A DNA stretch of 64,000 nucleotides from Kalaharituber pfeilii (Eukaryota > Ascomycota > Pezizomycetes > Pezizales > Pezizaceae). Positions 1 through 12,199 of the stretch are shown here, piece after piece. The translations under genes and the position numbers were made by a program. Below the pieces are notes generated by a model. It was given only the letters and a program-made list of their open reading frames with translations. It made no database searches and was not told where the DNA came from. The DNA is taken from the NCBI GenBank assembly GCA_015179045.1, contig WHUZ01000011.1:434001-498000 (forward strand). The letters are read 5' to 3'. Numbering within the stretch: the stretch's first letter is position 1; every line of letters starts with the position of its first letter.

Positions 1-1271
1 ATTACTTCTGTTGGTAGCACATCATCACTTGAGATAGTTTTCCGCATGTTTCTCGAGCGCGGGGACTACCTGCTCACCGAGGAGTTTGCTTTCTCTAGTG
101 CTGTGGAGACTGCCCTCCCAATGGGAGCGAAGATGTGCGGAATAAAACTGGATGACGAAGGGCTGATCCCAGAACACTTGGATGAAATTCTCTCCAATTG
201 GGATGAAGAAGCCAGAGGAGCGCGCAAGCCATTTTTACTATACACTGTGCCGTATGTTTCATCAGTTATAACTAACGCAGAAACTGGGGCCTAGAATCTA
301 ACGTGGTGAAACTAGTTCCGGCCATAATCCAACAGGAGCCACTCAGGGGACAGAACGTCGTAAGGCAATTTACGCGGTGGCACAGAAGCATGATATGATT
401 ATCGTTGAAGATGAGCCTTATTACTTCCTTCAGATGGATCCGTATCAGGGTGCAGGAGCACCCCCGGTTCCTGCTCCAGCCTCTCATGAGGAGTTCCTTA
501 AGGCCTTAGTTCCGTCGTTCGTTAGACTTGACACTGACGGCAGAGTAATCCGCCTTGACTCATTTTCCAAGGTTATTTCTCCGGGATCCAGAATTGGGTG
601 GGCAGTGTTGTGCGAACAGCTTGCTGAACGCATGGTTCGCCACAACGAAGTCTCCGTCCAAAATCCTGCTGGCTTCTCTCAGATTATTCTTTACAAGTTG
701 TTGGATGAGCAATGGGGACACGCGGGATACCTTGATTGGTTGATCCATATGAGGTCTGAGTATACTAGCAGGCGCAATGTCATTCTAAATGCCTGTGAAA
801 AGTATTTGCCGAAGCCCGTAGTGAGCTGGACACCTCCAGCAGCAGGAATGTTTGTATGTGGCTTTTTATTTCTTTAATCACTCTTCCCCAGACTACCTTG
901 ACATGATGAACGAGACTAACATGTGCGTGTAGTTGTGGTTGAAACTTGATGGAAGCAAGCATCCACAGTATGGAAAGCAGTCACTTCACTCTATTGAACA
1001 GGAAATTTTCCGCGCCGCCATTGAGAACAAAGTCTTAGTTTCTCCTGGTAGTTGGTTCTCCTCTGAGAGAGACGTTCCAATTACCCAATTATTCTTCAGA
1101 GCAACATTTGCAGCTGCGCAGGTAAGTTCATGCAGCACTCCAGGCAATGCAGGAAATATAGTGTGTATGGAATTATTCAATTTATTAACGTACGTGTCTC
1201 GACAGGCTGATGCTATGGTGGAAGCTATCAGACGCTTTGGTCAGGCAGTGAGAAAAGCATTTGAGTTGTAG
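1..1271 (+). CDS. Aro8-family aminotransferase (aromatic amino acid / 2-aminoadipate type), 5' truncated
   Basis: Fold-type I PLP-dependent aminotransferase, cut by the left window edge. Exons are 1-251, 316-853, 933-1121 and 1206-1271, leaving 347 residues with the N-terminus missing. Splicing at 252-315 restores the family signature SGHNPTG. Further landmarks are the VEDEPYY segment, which contacts PLP, and the Schiff-base lysine in DSFSKVISPGSRIGW. Enzymes of this family transfer amino groups between aromatic amino acids, kynurenine or 2-aminoadipate and 2-oxo acids. Fungi carry several Aro8/Aro9-like paralogues, and the sequence alone does not fix the substrate. All three introns are ordinary GT-AG introns of 64-84 nt. 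Confidence 0.88.
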
Positions 1272-2155
1272 CTGTCTTGACGGAATATTCGTACCAACGT
1301 GGTTGGATAGATCCTTCGCCGTGGAATAATTCACCAGCCGCTTAAGCATTGTATTCTTTACTTCCTCATTGGTCAATTGTACAGAATAAGAAAGAAAAAG
1401 AAAAGATACCCGATATAGTGTTTAGTATGACCTTTGCATGCAGGAAAAATTCTTGACTAGTAGTAGACCAGAGGTTTTGAGCTTTTTCTCATTTTATTTT
1501 TAGGTTGCTTGTTTTGTTTTGTTTTGTTTTGCTTTCTTTGCTACTCGGCGCAGATGATGCAGTAATACTCTTTTTGTGCTTTCAAATCTTATACTTCTTT
1601 TTAGGTAGTCTCGTAACCAGTTTTCTAGGTACTTGGTTGACGTGTAGTTAATTCAATCTGGTTGCACTACCCCTTATAGTTCATTCAAGTTGCCTCTACA
1701 ATTCCTATATTGCACAAGGTGCAGTGTGATACCTGATACACCGCATCCACCATTTGGATACGCTATACTAGAGCAATGTCATGCCGGATTATCTACCAGC
1801 ATTGAATGCTGTGCCTGATTTTGTGCGTGTCGGCCTGATGAAGGTTTGCACTATCGTATTAAAGGCTCTGTGAGCACACTCAGAATGGTGACCGGTGCCG
1901 ATGTTGCTGCTTGGTCTCCTGCGACCTGCCTCGGTGACGCCGAATATGCCCATTGTTGTAGCAGGGCCCAAACAAGAAGCATTGCAAAAGAGATAGAAGC
2001 AAGTTAATGCTGCCTGGAGGCCGTATCGGCGCCATACCGTCTCTTCCCCTCGCTCCAACTTGTTTATATATATTTCTCAGTACCTATAGTTCTCCGTCTC
2101 CCAATCCCCTTCCCTTATCCGTATTCCCTCCCCAGATCTGCACACGTGACTGAGA
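1272..2155. other. Intergenic: aminotransferase 3' end to RTC4 promoter
   Basis: This holds no supportable gene. It includes a short TTTTG tandem run near 1506-1530. The pyrimidine-rich stretch at about 2090-2140, just before the next ATG, fits a fungal promoter or 5' UTR. Confidence 0.6.
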
Positions 2156-4567
2156 ATGTCTGGTCGCATCTCTATCCCAGCAACGCGTCCCCTGCACTCT
2201 CGCAGTAACAAGACAGCTGTGGCTCATCGACAGCGCACCTCGACGACTCCCATCGAATCGGCAACAATGCCAGCCAAAATGAACCGCGTCCTAGGTACAA
2301 GTAGAAATATGCTAGTCACGCCGCTTCTGAAGTCAGTTCCCTCTACACCTAGAACTAATACTCGGTCGCAAGTAACGTCATTGCTCGACGACAGCCCAGA
2401 TCCACTAAGTTTGGACCATGTACCGAAGGTCGGGACAGCAAAGGGCCTTGGAGGCCTACGGTTACAGGCCAGTCAGATGAATCGAGAAAAGAGCCCGACT
2501 CTGAGCACGGCCAGCAGAACTTCTGGAAGTTCAACGGGCTTGGGCGGCAAGAGCGAAGAGCAGACGGAGACAGGAAAGGTGCACTCTGGAAAGAAGAGAA
2601 AGATGGATTCAAAGGAAGCGAATAATGATGCAGTCTCGACCAGACCAAGAAGAGCAGTTGCGAAGCCTGCATTCGTGAATTTGGATACCGACGATGGTAG
2701 TGCACAGGCGGCATCAGATGAGGAAAAGGAGACCCAAGCAAAGGCAAACACCAAGCCGGCGACAAAGATTAAACCGGCTTTGGACAGACTTACAAGAAAA
2801 ACGGCATTGGAAATCACACCTATAGAGGGCGAGAAGGTCGACGGCGAAGAAGTCCAGTTCACCTTCGCTACGCGGGACAACGAGAGGAAGAAGGATAGTG
2901 GGAAAGAGAACGATTCCTCAGCTACAAGCAACAAGGGCTCATCGCATGTACTCGATGATTTGGACCTTGAGAAAGACGAGACGGATACATGGTGGGAGAA
3001 TCGTGAAACCTCGCAGAGACAGAGGCGGAGGACACAATTTACGTATGGCAGGGCTGGGAGGAAGGCACACAGTATTTGTATGTTTACGGACTGGGCATGC
3101 ATATACTGTTACCCTCAAATGCTGACCGTGAGTCAAGACAGTGAAAAAAGAACAGAGGTTCAGAAAACAACCGAGAAGCCGAAACCTGCTGCTCAAGGTA
3201 TACAAACTGCTCTATGCAATGAATTTTGCTTTACGATGCAATGGGACTCACTGCTCGAACGTGAATAGCTCCTATAGCCACATGGGTCGAGCCAAGTGAG
3301 TACATTGAAAATTTCCGTAAAAAAGCGCATTGTAGGTTCCCTTGCGGGAGCGAATGTCTGCTCGATTTAATTATTTGGGTATAGTGGAAGTACAGGAAGA
3401 AGAGTCGTCGAGTACACGTGATGCGAGGAAGAACTCTTCTCCACAATTTATCAACCCATATATTAAATATAATGTCCCTATATCTAGTAAGTGATTTTCT
3501 TTGATATCTTGACCTGTTTGGATATATCGTTCTTTGTGAGAAGATTGTGTTTCAAAGCTGACTGGTTTTACCATCCTCAGGCCCTGATGAACTACAAAAC
3601 CCCACTTGGGATCTTGAGAACAAGTTTAAGTCTGAACAGAAGGGAAACTCACCTGGTGACTCTAGGTCTCCATCAAGTGAGTATCATTCTGTAAACATGC
3701 AACTATACTCATCTAACTTAAACAGAAAAACGCAAAAGCTCCACATACATAACCGATTCGGACGGCTCCCCACTTACATCCCCCACCTCCTCGCCCATTG
3801 CTGCCGCTTCCAGCTTGGAACCCGTGTTACCTTCCCCTCGCGACGGCCCAAACTACTGCACTATCTGCGAACAATATATTGACCCTGAATTCCTTGCCAA
3901 ATACCCATCGCTCGTGAAGAAAATCTATGGAATCCAAAAAAAGATGGACCGATGCGAGCGTCATAAACGTTTTTCAGCCGAAAAGGAATGCAGGTCGAAA
4001 GGGTACCCGGCAATGAATATCAATTGGAGGGGTATACACAAGAGAGTAAATAAGTATTTGCCTTTCTTGGAGGAAATTTTGGCTGGGAAGAGGAAGTCGG
4101 CATATAGAGATGAGCTGAAGGAGGATCAGAAGAGGACGAAGAAGTTGTATTCGATGGACTGGGAGAGCCATACACCGGGGTATTATGGGCCGAGGGGAGC
4201 GAGTATTATGTGAGTTTCTTTGCTCTTCTCCCTCTTTCTATCTGAACATTTGCGTGTAGGTTCAGAAAAAGTTGATTTTGGGGGGTATAGGGTCACTGCA
4301 GTGATGCGAAATCTCGCAGAGCGCATCCACGAAGCCGCCGCCACAGACCGAGTCATTTCCACCGGTGGTGTCATGGCTTACGTCCAGGCTGTGCTTGTAC
4401 CAGAACTCAGTGTGCAGTTTATCAAAGAGGACATGAAAGTCGATGAGGAGAAGGCCAGGAAGATTGTGAAGGAAACAATGGAGATTGGGGAGTTGATTAA
4501 TGGTGATGATGATGATCCCAATGATGACGATGATGAGGATGATGGGGGAGTATGGATTAGGGTTTGA
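2156..4567 (+). CDS. RTC4: RTC4-like domain protein (restriction of telomere capping 4)
   Basis: Six exons: 2156-3077, 3138-3197, 3385-3486, 3581-3676, 3726-4209 and 4291-4567, encoding 646 residues. The first 400 or so residues are Ser/Thr/Lys-rich, basic-acidic and probably disordered. The C-terminal ~240 residues carry the RTC4-like domain, beginning near the CTICEQYID segment and including YYGPRGASIM and the conserved core VQAVLVPEL. An Asp-rich tail (GAT repeats near 4501-4545) ends the protein. Taking the acceptor at 4290 keeps the domain in frame; the alternative acceptor near 4260 inserts an unrelated stretch. In yeast the family is linked genetically to telomere capping, and its biochemical role is unknown. 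Intron 1 is 60 nt, stop-free and a multiple of three. The small middle exons are less certain than the first and last. Confidence 0.85.
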
Positions 4568-5579
4568 GGGGGCTTAGAGAAGGAAAGATGGCATGTGTGT
4601 GCGTGTATGCATGTGTGAATCGGCGCCTGGTGCACGATGTGATACCATGCATCATTTGCTAGTGACATCATGAGATCTCTTCTAGCTCCTCAAAGTGTTT
4701 CAAATTGCCAGGGTGAAGCGAAGAAAAAGCCCAGTAATCATTGAAGATCAGCAGTTTTTGTTCGTTTGAGTTAGTGCATGTGTGTGTCTGATATACAATG
4801 ATTCTGATACCAAACAAAAAAAAGTGTGGGGGGGAGATATTATTCGCATAGGGATCTCATGCCTCTTTCTCCCTCTTTTTCTCCTAACATTCTCTACTGT
4901 TTACATTTGCATTTCTCTTCCTCCCCACCCGCCACCCCCAACCCCCAACACACACACTCTCTACTACTCCATAGTTGACCTTTGCTCTCCATAAATCATG
5001 TTTTTTTGTTTCCTATATTGAGGGTTTTAGGCATCGAATTTTTTTTTTTTTTTGCTTTCTTCACCAGGTACTTAGATATATTGCTTGAGAAGATTGCCCT
5101 GTTCCGGATGGGATCTGCACTGTTTTTCATTGTTTTTCTTATAACTAACTTGTGCTTACTTTGTATGGGCTTTGTTTTTTTGTTGGGCGGATTGGTTGAT
5201 ATTTTGCCTTTTTTAAATTTATTTTATTCTATTCTATTCCATTCGATTTTATTTTTTTTTGCTGCATATATACGCCCCATCCGTTATCCCACCAGCAGCA
5301 GAAGTACCATAAGCACGTTTGTGCAATCGCGTGTCACGATGGGTGGTAGCTTGTAACATAGGTTTGTAAATTTTGAGAGCTTCGTTGTTGCTTTCTAACA
5401 AGTGTGTACTTGGGGAATAAGACTACATTGGCATCAGGCTCTCACTCGCTCGATACAACCAACCATGTCTACTGTGAAGTTGTGACGTATTATAATGTAT
5501 ATATATGTATAGGTCATGCATGTTCAAACAAAACGTGCGGCGGTTACGAAGGGGGTACATATGTGGAGATGGGGGAAGA
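4568..5579. other. Convergent intergenic region, RTC4 / ORC3
   Basis: Shared 3' space of two convergent genes. It is T-rich, with homopolymer T runs (about 5039-5054 and 5221-5262) and a short CA-rich patch. No gene or RNA is recognisable. Confidence 0.6.
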
Positions 5580-8298
5580 TTACAACCCCTTCCATGCCAA
5601 CTTAGCCAGATGATCCGTCTTCTTCTTACTGTGCTTTATAAAGCCCAGAAATTTCAGCTCTGCGAGGCCTTGGTAGAAGAGGGCCCTGCAACAAATTTAG
5701 ACATTTGTTAGCCCCGACATCAGGGTAATACAATACATATAGCTAATATGGTAAGAGGGAACAAAAAGGAGGGAGCGATACGTACTGCGCAGTCTGCTGA
5801 TCCAGTCCCTCCTCTTCCCCTTCCCCATCTTCAATATTGTTGCTCATGATGGAGTAAAATGCGCACCATAAATCATAGGTGTTGATCAGCGGGCCTGATT
5901 CCAAGTACAGCTTGTACAAGATGCTGGTCGGCGGCATCGAGGGCAGGATACTTTGGACGGCGTTCTGGGTTCCATTCTGGTCAACGCAGCAGCCGCAGCC
6001 GAGATAGTCGTGTGGGCGAGAGAGGGCACGCTCGATTGCGAAACGGGAACGGGGGGCAAAGACCTAGATAATAATTTAATTTAGCCCATGAAAAAGAGAA
6101 CCGCTGGGAAAGTGCTGCTACTCACATCTCTATGCGGCGACAGCAAATCATAAAAAAATGCCTCGTGCAACAGCACCCCATCCAACCCCTTCAAATTCAT
6201 CCCCAAAAACCTCTCCATCACATCATGCACCTCTTGAATCAGCCTCGAGTACTCCTCCTCCTCCTTTGTTAGTGTCGACCGCTTCTCGCTCAGCTGCACC
6301 CTCTTGGACACTACGGTCGCCCGCATCGTATCCGCCGCACTCAAATCGAATTCAGAATTAAGGTTCTTGTTCTCGCTGTCCTCGATCAAGTCGGAGATCT
6401 CGTCTCGAAGCGGGATGAGAAGGTCTTGGAGGTACGGAATGTCGATGGAAATGAGTTTGTCGAGGAGGGTAAGAAGTTTGGTCGAGTTCATCTTCTTGAT
6501 GGTAAGGAGCAGTTCGCGGATGAGGGGGCTGCCGTCGAGTTCCCCGAGGAGGGCTTTGGGGTAGAGTTCGTGGCGGGTGACGCGGTTGGACTGGTTGGAC
6601 ATGCAGCTGCGGGCTACTTCGAGAACTTCTAATGCTTGAGCCAGGTTCTGCATGTACGACTGACATTCGGCACAAGAGGTTGCGATGATCGAGTGGAGGT
6701 ATTTGTCGTCATCAAGAAGGGCACGGACTTCGTAGGTGTCGTTTTCTTTGAGTTTTCCCTCAACAAACCTTAGAGCATAGTATATATTAATGGCTAGAAA
6801 GCAATCTATTTTTCAATCGCTCACCTTCTGAATGATGATAAGTTTCGCACCGCTTCTATATGCTCCGACTGCAAGACCTCATCAAGACCACTAGGGTCAT
6901 GCAGAAATGCCAGCAATATGCTCAGCGGGTTAGCATAGAAGTGTGACATATAAGCATACTGCCAAAGCATGTAAGCATGATCCTCAAATATTGTTAACAA
7001 CTCTGCTTATTACCTTCAGTGCAGCAACAAAAGCCTGTATACTTTGTGTATGATCCCTCTGCCTTTTCAACAAGAACTCGCTGAGCAATGGCCCCAGCCT
7101 CAGAACGCTCTTAGTTCCAATTGTGGCATCATTGAATATCTTTGCAAGACACTCCTCTGCCCTTTCAACATCAAACTTCTCTCCCCGCATAAGCCGGATG
7201 ATCGATTTTGGAAGTTTCTCATGGAAGATTTCTATGGATGTTGCTACACCGAGAAGAAGGACGAATGGTATTCGGTCCAGGCATGCGCTATATGTTACTT
7301 GTAAGCCTTAGGGGCAAAAACACCATGGTTCCGGAACTTGCCTCAATATCAAAACCAAATCAGACAATATCCCACTATCAAATGCCTCTGTATCCTGTAT
7401 AGCAATAGTGACCTTCAAATCCTGATGATCCTTCCACCAATTCTGCAATATCTGAAGATCGTAATTCAAAAACTTTGTGCTACTTTGCAACTTCTTCTCT
7501 GATGTTCCTAAATCCTCTTCGTCATCAAAGCCCTGGACATCTTGCGTAGCATCCTTGATCAGCTTCCTCAATACGCCCTTCAGATTTGTTGCGTCTTTAG
7601 ACGACAGCAACACGACAGGGCCAATATGTTCGTTGGTTTGTATTCGGGTGGCGAGCTGGCAGAAGAGGGGCCCATGAGAGGCAATGTTGGGGCCAGCTAG
7701 AATTATGGCCGTTGGGAGCTTTCCATCATACCTATAACGTCCAGACACTGTCAGTTGTGAACAATCTGAAAGTGGGATCCTGAAACGCACAATTCTCGAG
7801 TTGCTCTTCTCACAAAGCCCGAGACCTCTCCCAACGTCTTCTCATTAACAGATGCTAGAATGTTCTATAGTGGCAGCGGTAATCGCTCACAATCAGCCAC
7901 TACACTTTTGGCCGCACAATCCGTTTCCTTCCCACTTACGTTCGTTCGCTTCTCCTGCTCCACCCACAGTCTATGGTAGCTGTCCCAGCGAAGCTTAACA
8001 GCTTCCAGACTTTCCTTTTCATCAAACAGCTGCGGAAACAGACACTGTTGCTCAGTATCATCACTGACGTTTAACCCTTTTGTTTCAGCCGCCTTTCCTT
8101 TGTGTTTCCCGGGTTTGCTGCCAGAAGTTCGCCGTCGTTTAGGGCCTCGTGTCCCGTTTGCTGCTTGGGGAGTGAAGATGTAGCATCCCTAAGATTCGAA
8201 ATTAGCCAACATCCTTCCAACTTTGCAAATGTGAGGCTAACAAAGTGCTCCTGTGGGTCGTAATCGGTGGCATGAGGCTCTTGTACAACAGTAGACAT
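5580..8298 (-). CDS. ORC3: Origin recognition complex subunit 3
   Basis: Nine exons, in coding order: 8242-8298, 7940-8188, 7791-7864, 7342-7731, 7014-7287, 6825-6958, 6126-6768, 5786-6063 and 5580-5685; 734 residues. ORC3 is an AAA+-like subunit of the six-protein complex that marks replication origins and loads MCM helicases. Family landmarks are GCYIFTP near the N-terminus, the AAA-like core around DTEAFDSG...LDRIPFVLLLGVATS, the RGEKFDVERAE block, and a winged-helix C-terminus ending near LKFLGFIKH. Intron 4 (7288-7341, 54 nt) has a GC donor, AG|GCAAGT, with a normal AG acceptor; no GT nearby restores the conserved frame. Length fits the family (yeast 616, human 711). The start ATG follows homologues less tightly than the rest. 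Confidence 0.93.
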
Positions 8299-9387
8299 TC
8301 CGATGTAAAATCAGTTATGGATGCAAGGACCTGAGCGGCCTGCAGACCTAATTCTGGCAAAAGGGAAAGAAAGGAAAATAATGGGCTTCGTGTTTCGTAC
8401 GCTGGGGTAACGTGGCGTGTGATGCCTGTTTGCAATAGGGCACTCCGAAGGAATTTCTGCCCCAGTGTCCCCCTCGCTCGTGTTAGCTGCAGCTCACCTG
8501 CGTCCCGCGCCTGTATTGCGAGCACCAGATCCACGGCGCACAGCTCAACCGCGAAAAACGTGACACCGGAGGACATGTTAGCATCCTCGTGGGCAAGGGC
8601 AGGGGGCAATATGGGCGCCTTCAGGCGCCCAGGACGTATTTGCAAGCCACGCCGCACATATTGCATTCACCCGCAGCTCTACTCTATGATAAGGATTCAG
8701 ATGCAACAATGATGTCTCCGCCACCTTAAGCCAAACAACCTGGGCTTCACAAAGAGAATGCTTCGCAGAACAATGTCTATATAGGCGTGCAACAATTACA
8801 AACGATACCAATCTCGATATCCACAAAACATAAGTATAGACCGGAATCAAGCGTGCTTGTCCCCAAAAACAATGTAACAGAACAAAGCGTACTTCCTGAA
8901 GCACCTCAAGGCCAGAGGTACTACACGCACGAAAGCACCACGTGCACGTTTGTTCAAAGGATATGACAGATGACCCAGATATGCGATAAATGCGAAGGAC
9001 AGGTAGTAAAAGACATCACTTTCATGCGCATCATAACTTCACCATCACAACCCAACTGCATTGCCCAAAACCGAAAAGAAATCTCCAGGAACTGAAAAAA
9101 AGGAAAATACAAGCTAGTTACCCTCCTGTGCATGCACTAACTTTTGCCCCCAATCGTATTCAGATCGTAACTTTTCGTAACTAAAAACGACCCGAGGAAC
9201 CCAAAGCGAGAAACAGAAACGAGACCAAAAGAAAAGGCACACAGGAAAGAAAACTGTTCAACCAGCAGAAATTAAGCGCACAACAATAAAAATCAAACAC
9301 CCTCCGAATCTACCCCAAGTAGAATCAATTATACCTCAGTAATATAGAGCTATATATGGAGGCTTAATGTATCTAACAAAATTATGT
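8299..9387. other. Intergenic: ORC3 promoter and eIF4A 3' region
   Basis: Both flanking genes read leftward, so this holds the ORC3 upstream region and the eIF4A 3' UTR. A GC-rich patch at 8440-8640 opens reading frames on both strands that match no family I know. Within it lies a perfect 8-bp inverted repeat (8613-8620 / 8623-8630). Confidence 0.55.
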
Positions 9388-10903
9388 TTAGATGAGGTCG
9401 GCAACGTTCCTACACCTCGCGTTAGTACAACTTTTACCATGGTTTAGGTGGTTTCTAAGGGTACATACATTGGCATCTCCTCGATTTGTGTAGAATAGAA
9501 CTGTTCGATCTCACGCATCATCCTCACATCCTCCTGAAACCTTGTCAGTAAAATATCCACTTTAAGTAAGAGTAGCAAACACATACAGCTGTAACAAAGT
9601 TAATAGCTACACCCTTTCGCCCGAAACGTCCACCACGACCGATCCTGTGAATATAGTTCTCCCTGTTCGCTGGAAGATCGTAATTGATGACCAATGACAC
9701 TTGTTGGACGTCGATACCACGAGCAAGCAAGTCTGTGGCAATCAATACACGAGAAGATCCTGATCGGAACTCTTTCATGATGAGATCACGCTGAGCCTGG
9801 TCCATATCTCCGTGCATGGCAGAGACTGTGAAATCTCTAGCAGTGAGCTTCTCAGTGAGCCAGTCAACCTTTCTTCTGGTGTTGCAGAAGATGACAGCTT
9901 GTGTAATAGTGACAGTCTCATAAAGATCGGAGAGAGTATCAAGCTTCCACTCTTCTTTTTCTACAGCGATATAGAACTGCTTGATTCCTTCAAGAGTAAG
10001 TTCCGCCTTCTTCACCAAAATGCGGACAGGGTCACGCATGAACTTCGTGGTGACCTCTAGGACATCCTGTGGCATGGTGGCAGATAGAAGGACCACCTGA
10101 GTGGACTGGGGCAGGAGCTGGAAGATGTCATAGATTTGTTCAGTGAAACCTCGCTAAACATATCGTTAGCGAACTGCATATATCAAATTATAGTGAAGTA
10201 TACATACTGATAACATCTCATCCGCCTCGTCAAGGACGAAGATTTTGATGGCATCAGTCTTGAGGGCACGTCGTTGAATCATGTCATGCACACGGCCAGG
10301 TGTACCAACAACGACATGTACTCCATCCTGGAGGATCTTCATGTCCTCACGCACAACAGTACCACCAATGCAAGCATGGCATTCGACATTCATGAAGTCA
10401 CCAATAGCGACGACAACCTTTTGGATTTGCTGAGCCAATTCACGAGTCGGCGCAAGGATGAGAGCCTGGCATTGTTTGATGTTCAGATCAATTTTTTGTA
10501 GTACTGAGATGGAGAAAGTGGCAGTCTTTCCGGTACCAGACTGAGCCTGGGCAATGACATCCTTGTCTGGAATCTATGTAAGTATCAAGAATTTGGTGCC
10601 AGTGAGGAGCGTACTTACTTTTGATGACAGGTAGAATGGCACGGGCTTGGATAGCACTGGGCCTCTCGAAACCATAGGCATAGATACCTGCAGGCATAAA
10701 TCAGCGATTGTCACATGAAAGATTTTTTTTGGCAGAAAGGTTGGAGGGGGGATGAAGGTGGACGAAGGGAGTCATAACTAAATGCTTCACATACCTCGAA
10801 GAAGTTCTGGCTTCAAGTCCATAGCATCGAAATTGTCAACAGTCTCGTCATAGTTAGACTCGATCTGCTGTCCTTCGATGTCCTTGAGTCCTTCGTCAGC
10901 CAT
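9388..10903 (-). CDS. TIF1: ATP-dependent RNA helicase eIF4A (translation initiation factor)
   Basis: Exons in coding order: 10795-10903, 10619-10687, 10208-10566, 9587-10153, 9469-9533 and 9388-9409; 396 residues, the usual eIF4A length. It unwinds mRNA 5' leaders as part of eIF4F in the cytoplasm. Visible motifs are motif I AQSGTGKT (67-74), PTRELA, TPGR, DEAD (172-175), SAT, ARGID and [13 protein letters not shown]. The C-terminus NVADLI is typical. The final coding exon is only 22 nt and exon 2 only 69 nt. FAL1-type eIF4A-III is the obvious alternative, but the N-terminus and C-terminus fit eIF4A proper. Confidence 0.95.
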
Positions 10904-12199
10904 GATTGCGAGTTGAGATGATTGGTTTTTGTGCAGAAGCAGAAAGTGCTAGTTGCGGTGATTCGCTTTGCTGGAGTGGTAGTGGCGGGGTATCTAGGAC
11001 TTTATATAAGAACTAGATGGCGATGTAGAAGCGTTAGAAAACTTGCAATAAAGTTCCCGTTAGGACTTCTGCCACAAAAAAGATTTTGTGGTTTCTGGGG
11101 GGGATCTATTTAGGTTCTGTATTAATGGAGCGAGAATTGGGGGAGAAAAAAGAGGAGAAGTGGAACGGGCGGTGGGGGGGGGGGATGCTTGGATAAGAAG
11201 AATACCCACAGTGCTAGAAAGCCTTACATAAGTGGGGGTGGTGGGAGGGAGGGTAAGAAATTTTTTGGCGGCTACTGGTCAAAGAGGCGAGCCAAAACCT
11301 TCCATCGAAAAACCTAAAAGGAGGGGCAGTTCCACCTGTTCACTTCCGACCATTCCCTACGAACCATAGCGGCTGCGAAATAAAGCCTTGGGGAGGATAT
11401 TTTTCCTTTTACTTTCAGATGAGCACAAAGGGACGGGGCAAAGCCTCGTCCTCGTCCTCGCCTGGCCCGCTCCGGCCAGCTGGCCACAGGGTCCGTAAAG
11501 TTACTGAAAGCATCAGGGTGGGTATGAGAGCAGGTGACATATGAAGTAGAGTACAAGTATGTCCAAGAAAGATGCAGGTCGATGTCATGTTGATGATGAT
11601 GCATAGACATACTTCTTCGAGCACACACTTGTCACATAACGCCTGGGTGAAGTGCAAGGGTTCTCGCTCTGTGTCAGTTGGTTCGAGGGATTACAATGAG
11701 TGGCACGGCTATCAATCTTCGCACGTAGCTGGTCCCTTTGATTTTCCACTGTTGAGGTGGAATTGTATATGTTTGACGTTACAACGAGGAGGGCTACCTA
11801 GACCCGCAGTGGATTTATGTGGGGGACAAAACTTCAGTAGGCTGGAATGTCCGCCTGTGAGACCGAGTTAAATGCGAAGCAGTGTCAGTGTTTCTCGTAT
11901 TGGATGGGCCGGTTCGAGAACGAGGCTGGCATGGCCTATTTCTTCCTACAGTTACTGGTGATCTCGCTGCCTCTGTGATGAAAAAAAGTTTAGCAGTCCA
12001 GCAGTCCCTACACCGAATTTCTCAAGTACTTAGTGATACAATTGTAGGATGACAAATAAAAAAAAAAGAAACCAGGAAAAAAGGTGGGATGTGGCTCAGT
12101 CACGTGGCGATAAGGCTCATGCTTATCCTCAATTTCGTTCAACCGGTCGGCAACTGGATGTGAACAGAGGGTTAGAAACGGCTTCCGCGGCGTGGAGCG
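10904..12199. promoter_or_regulatory. Divergent promoter region, eIF4A / F-box-JmjC gene
   Basis: About 1.3 kb separates two divergent start codons, so both promoters and 5' UTRs must lie here. It has a G run (about 11174-11184), a GC-rich patch around 11430-11490, and no recognisable gene. Confidence 0.5.

Noticed and set aside
2355..3205. Minus-strand frames of 88-209 codons within the RTC4 gene
   Set aside because: Antisense shadows of the Ser/Lys-rich RTC4 first exon.
8202..8666. 154-codon minus ORF overlapping ORC3 exon 1
   Set aside because: It overlaps the first ORC3 exon and intron out of frame and has no family resemblance.
11670..11710. GGTTCGA-like B-box suggesting a tRNA
   Set aside because: No A-box or cloverleaf arms pair around it. 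Other GTTCGA hits checked also failed.
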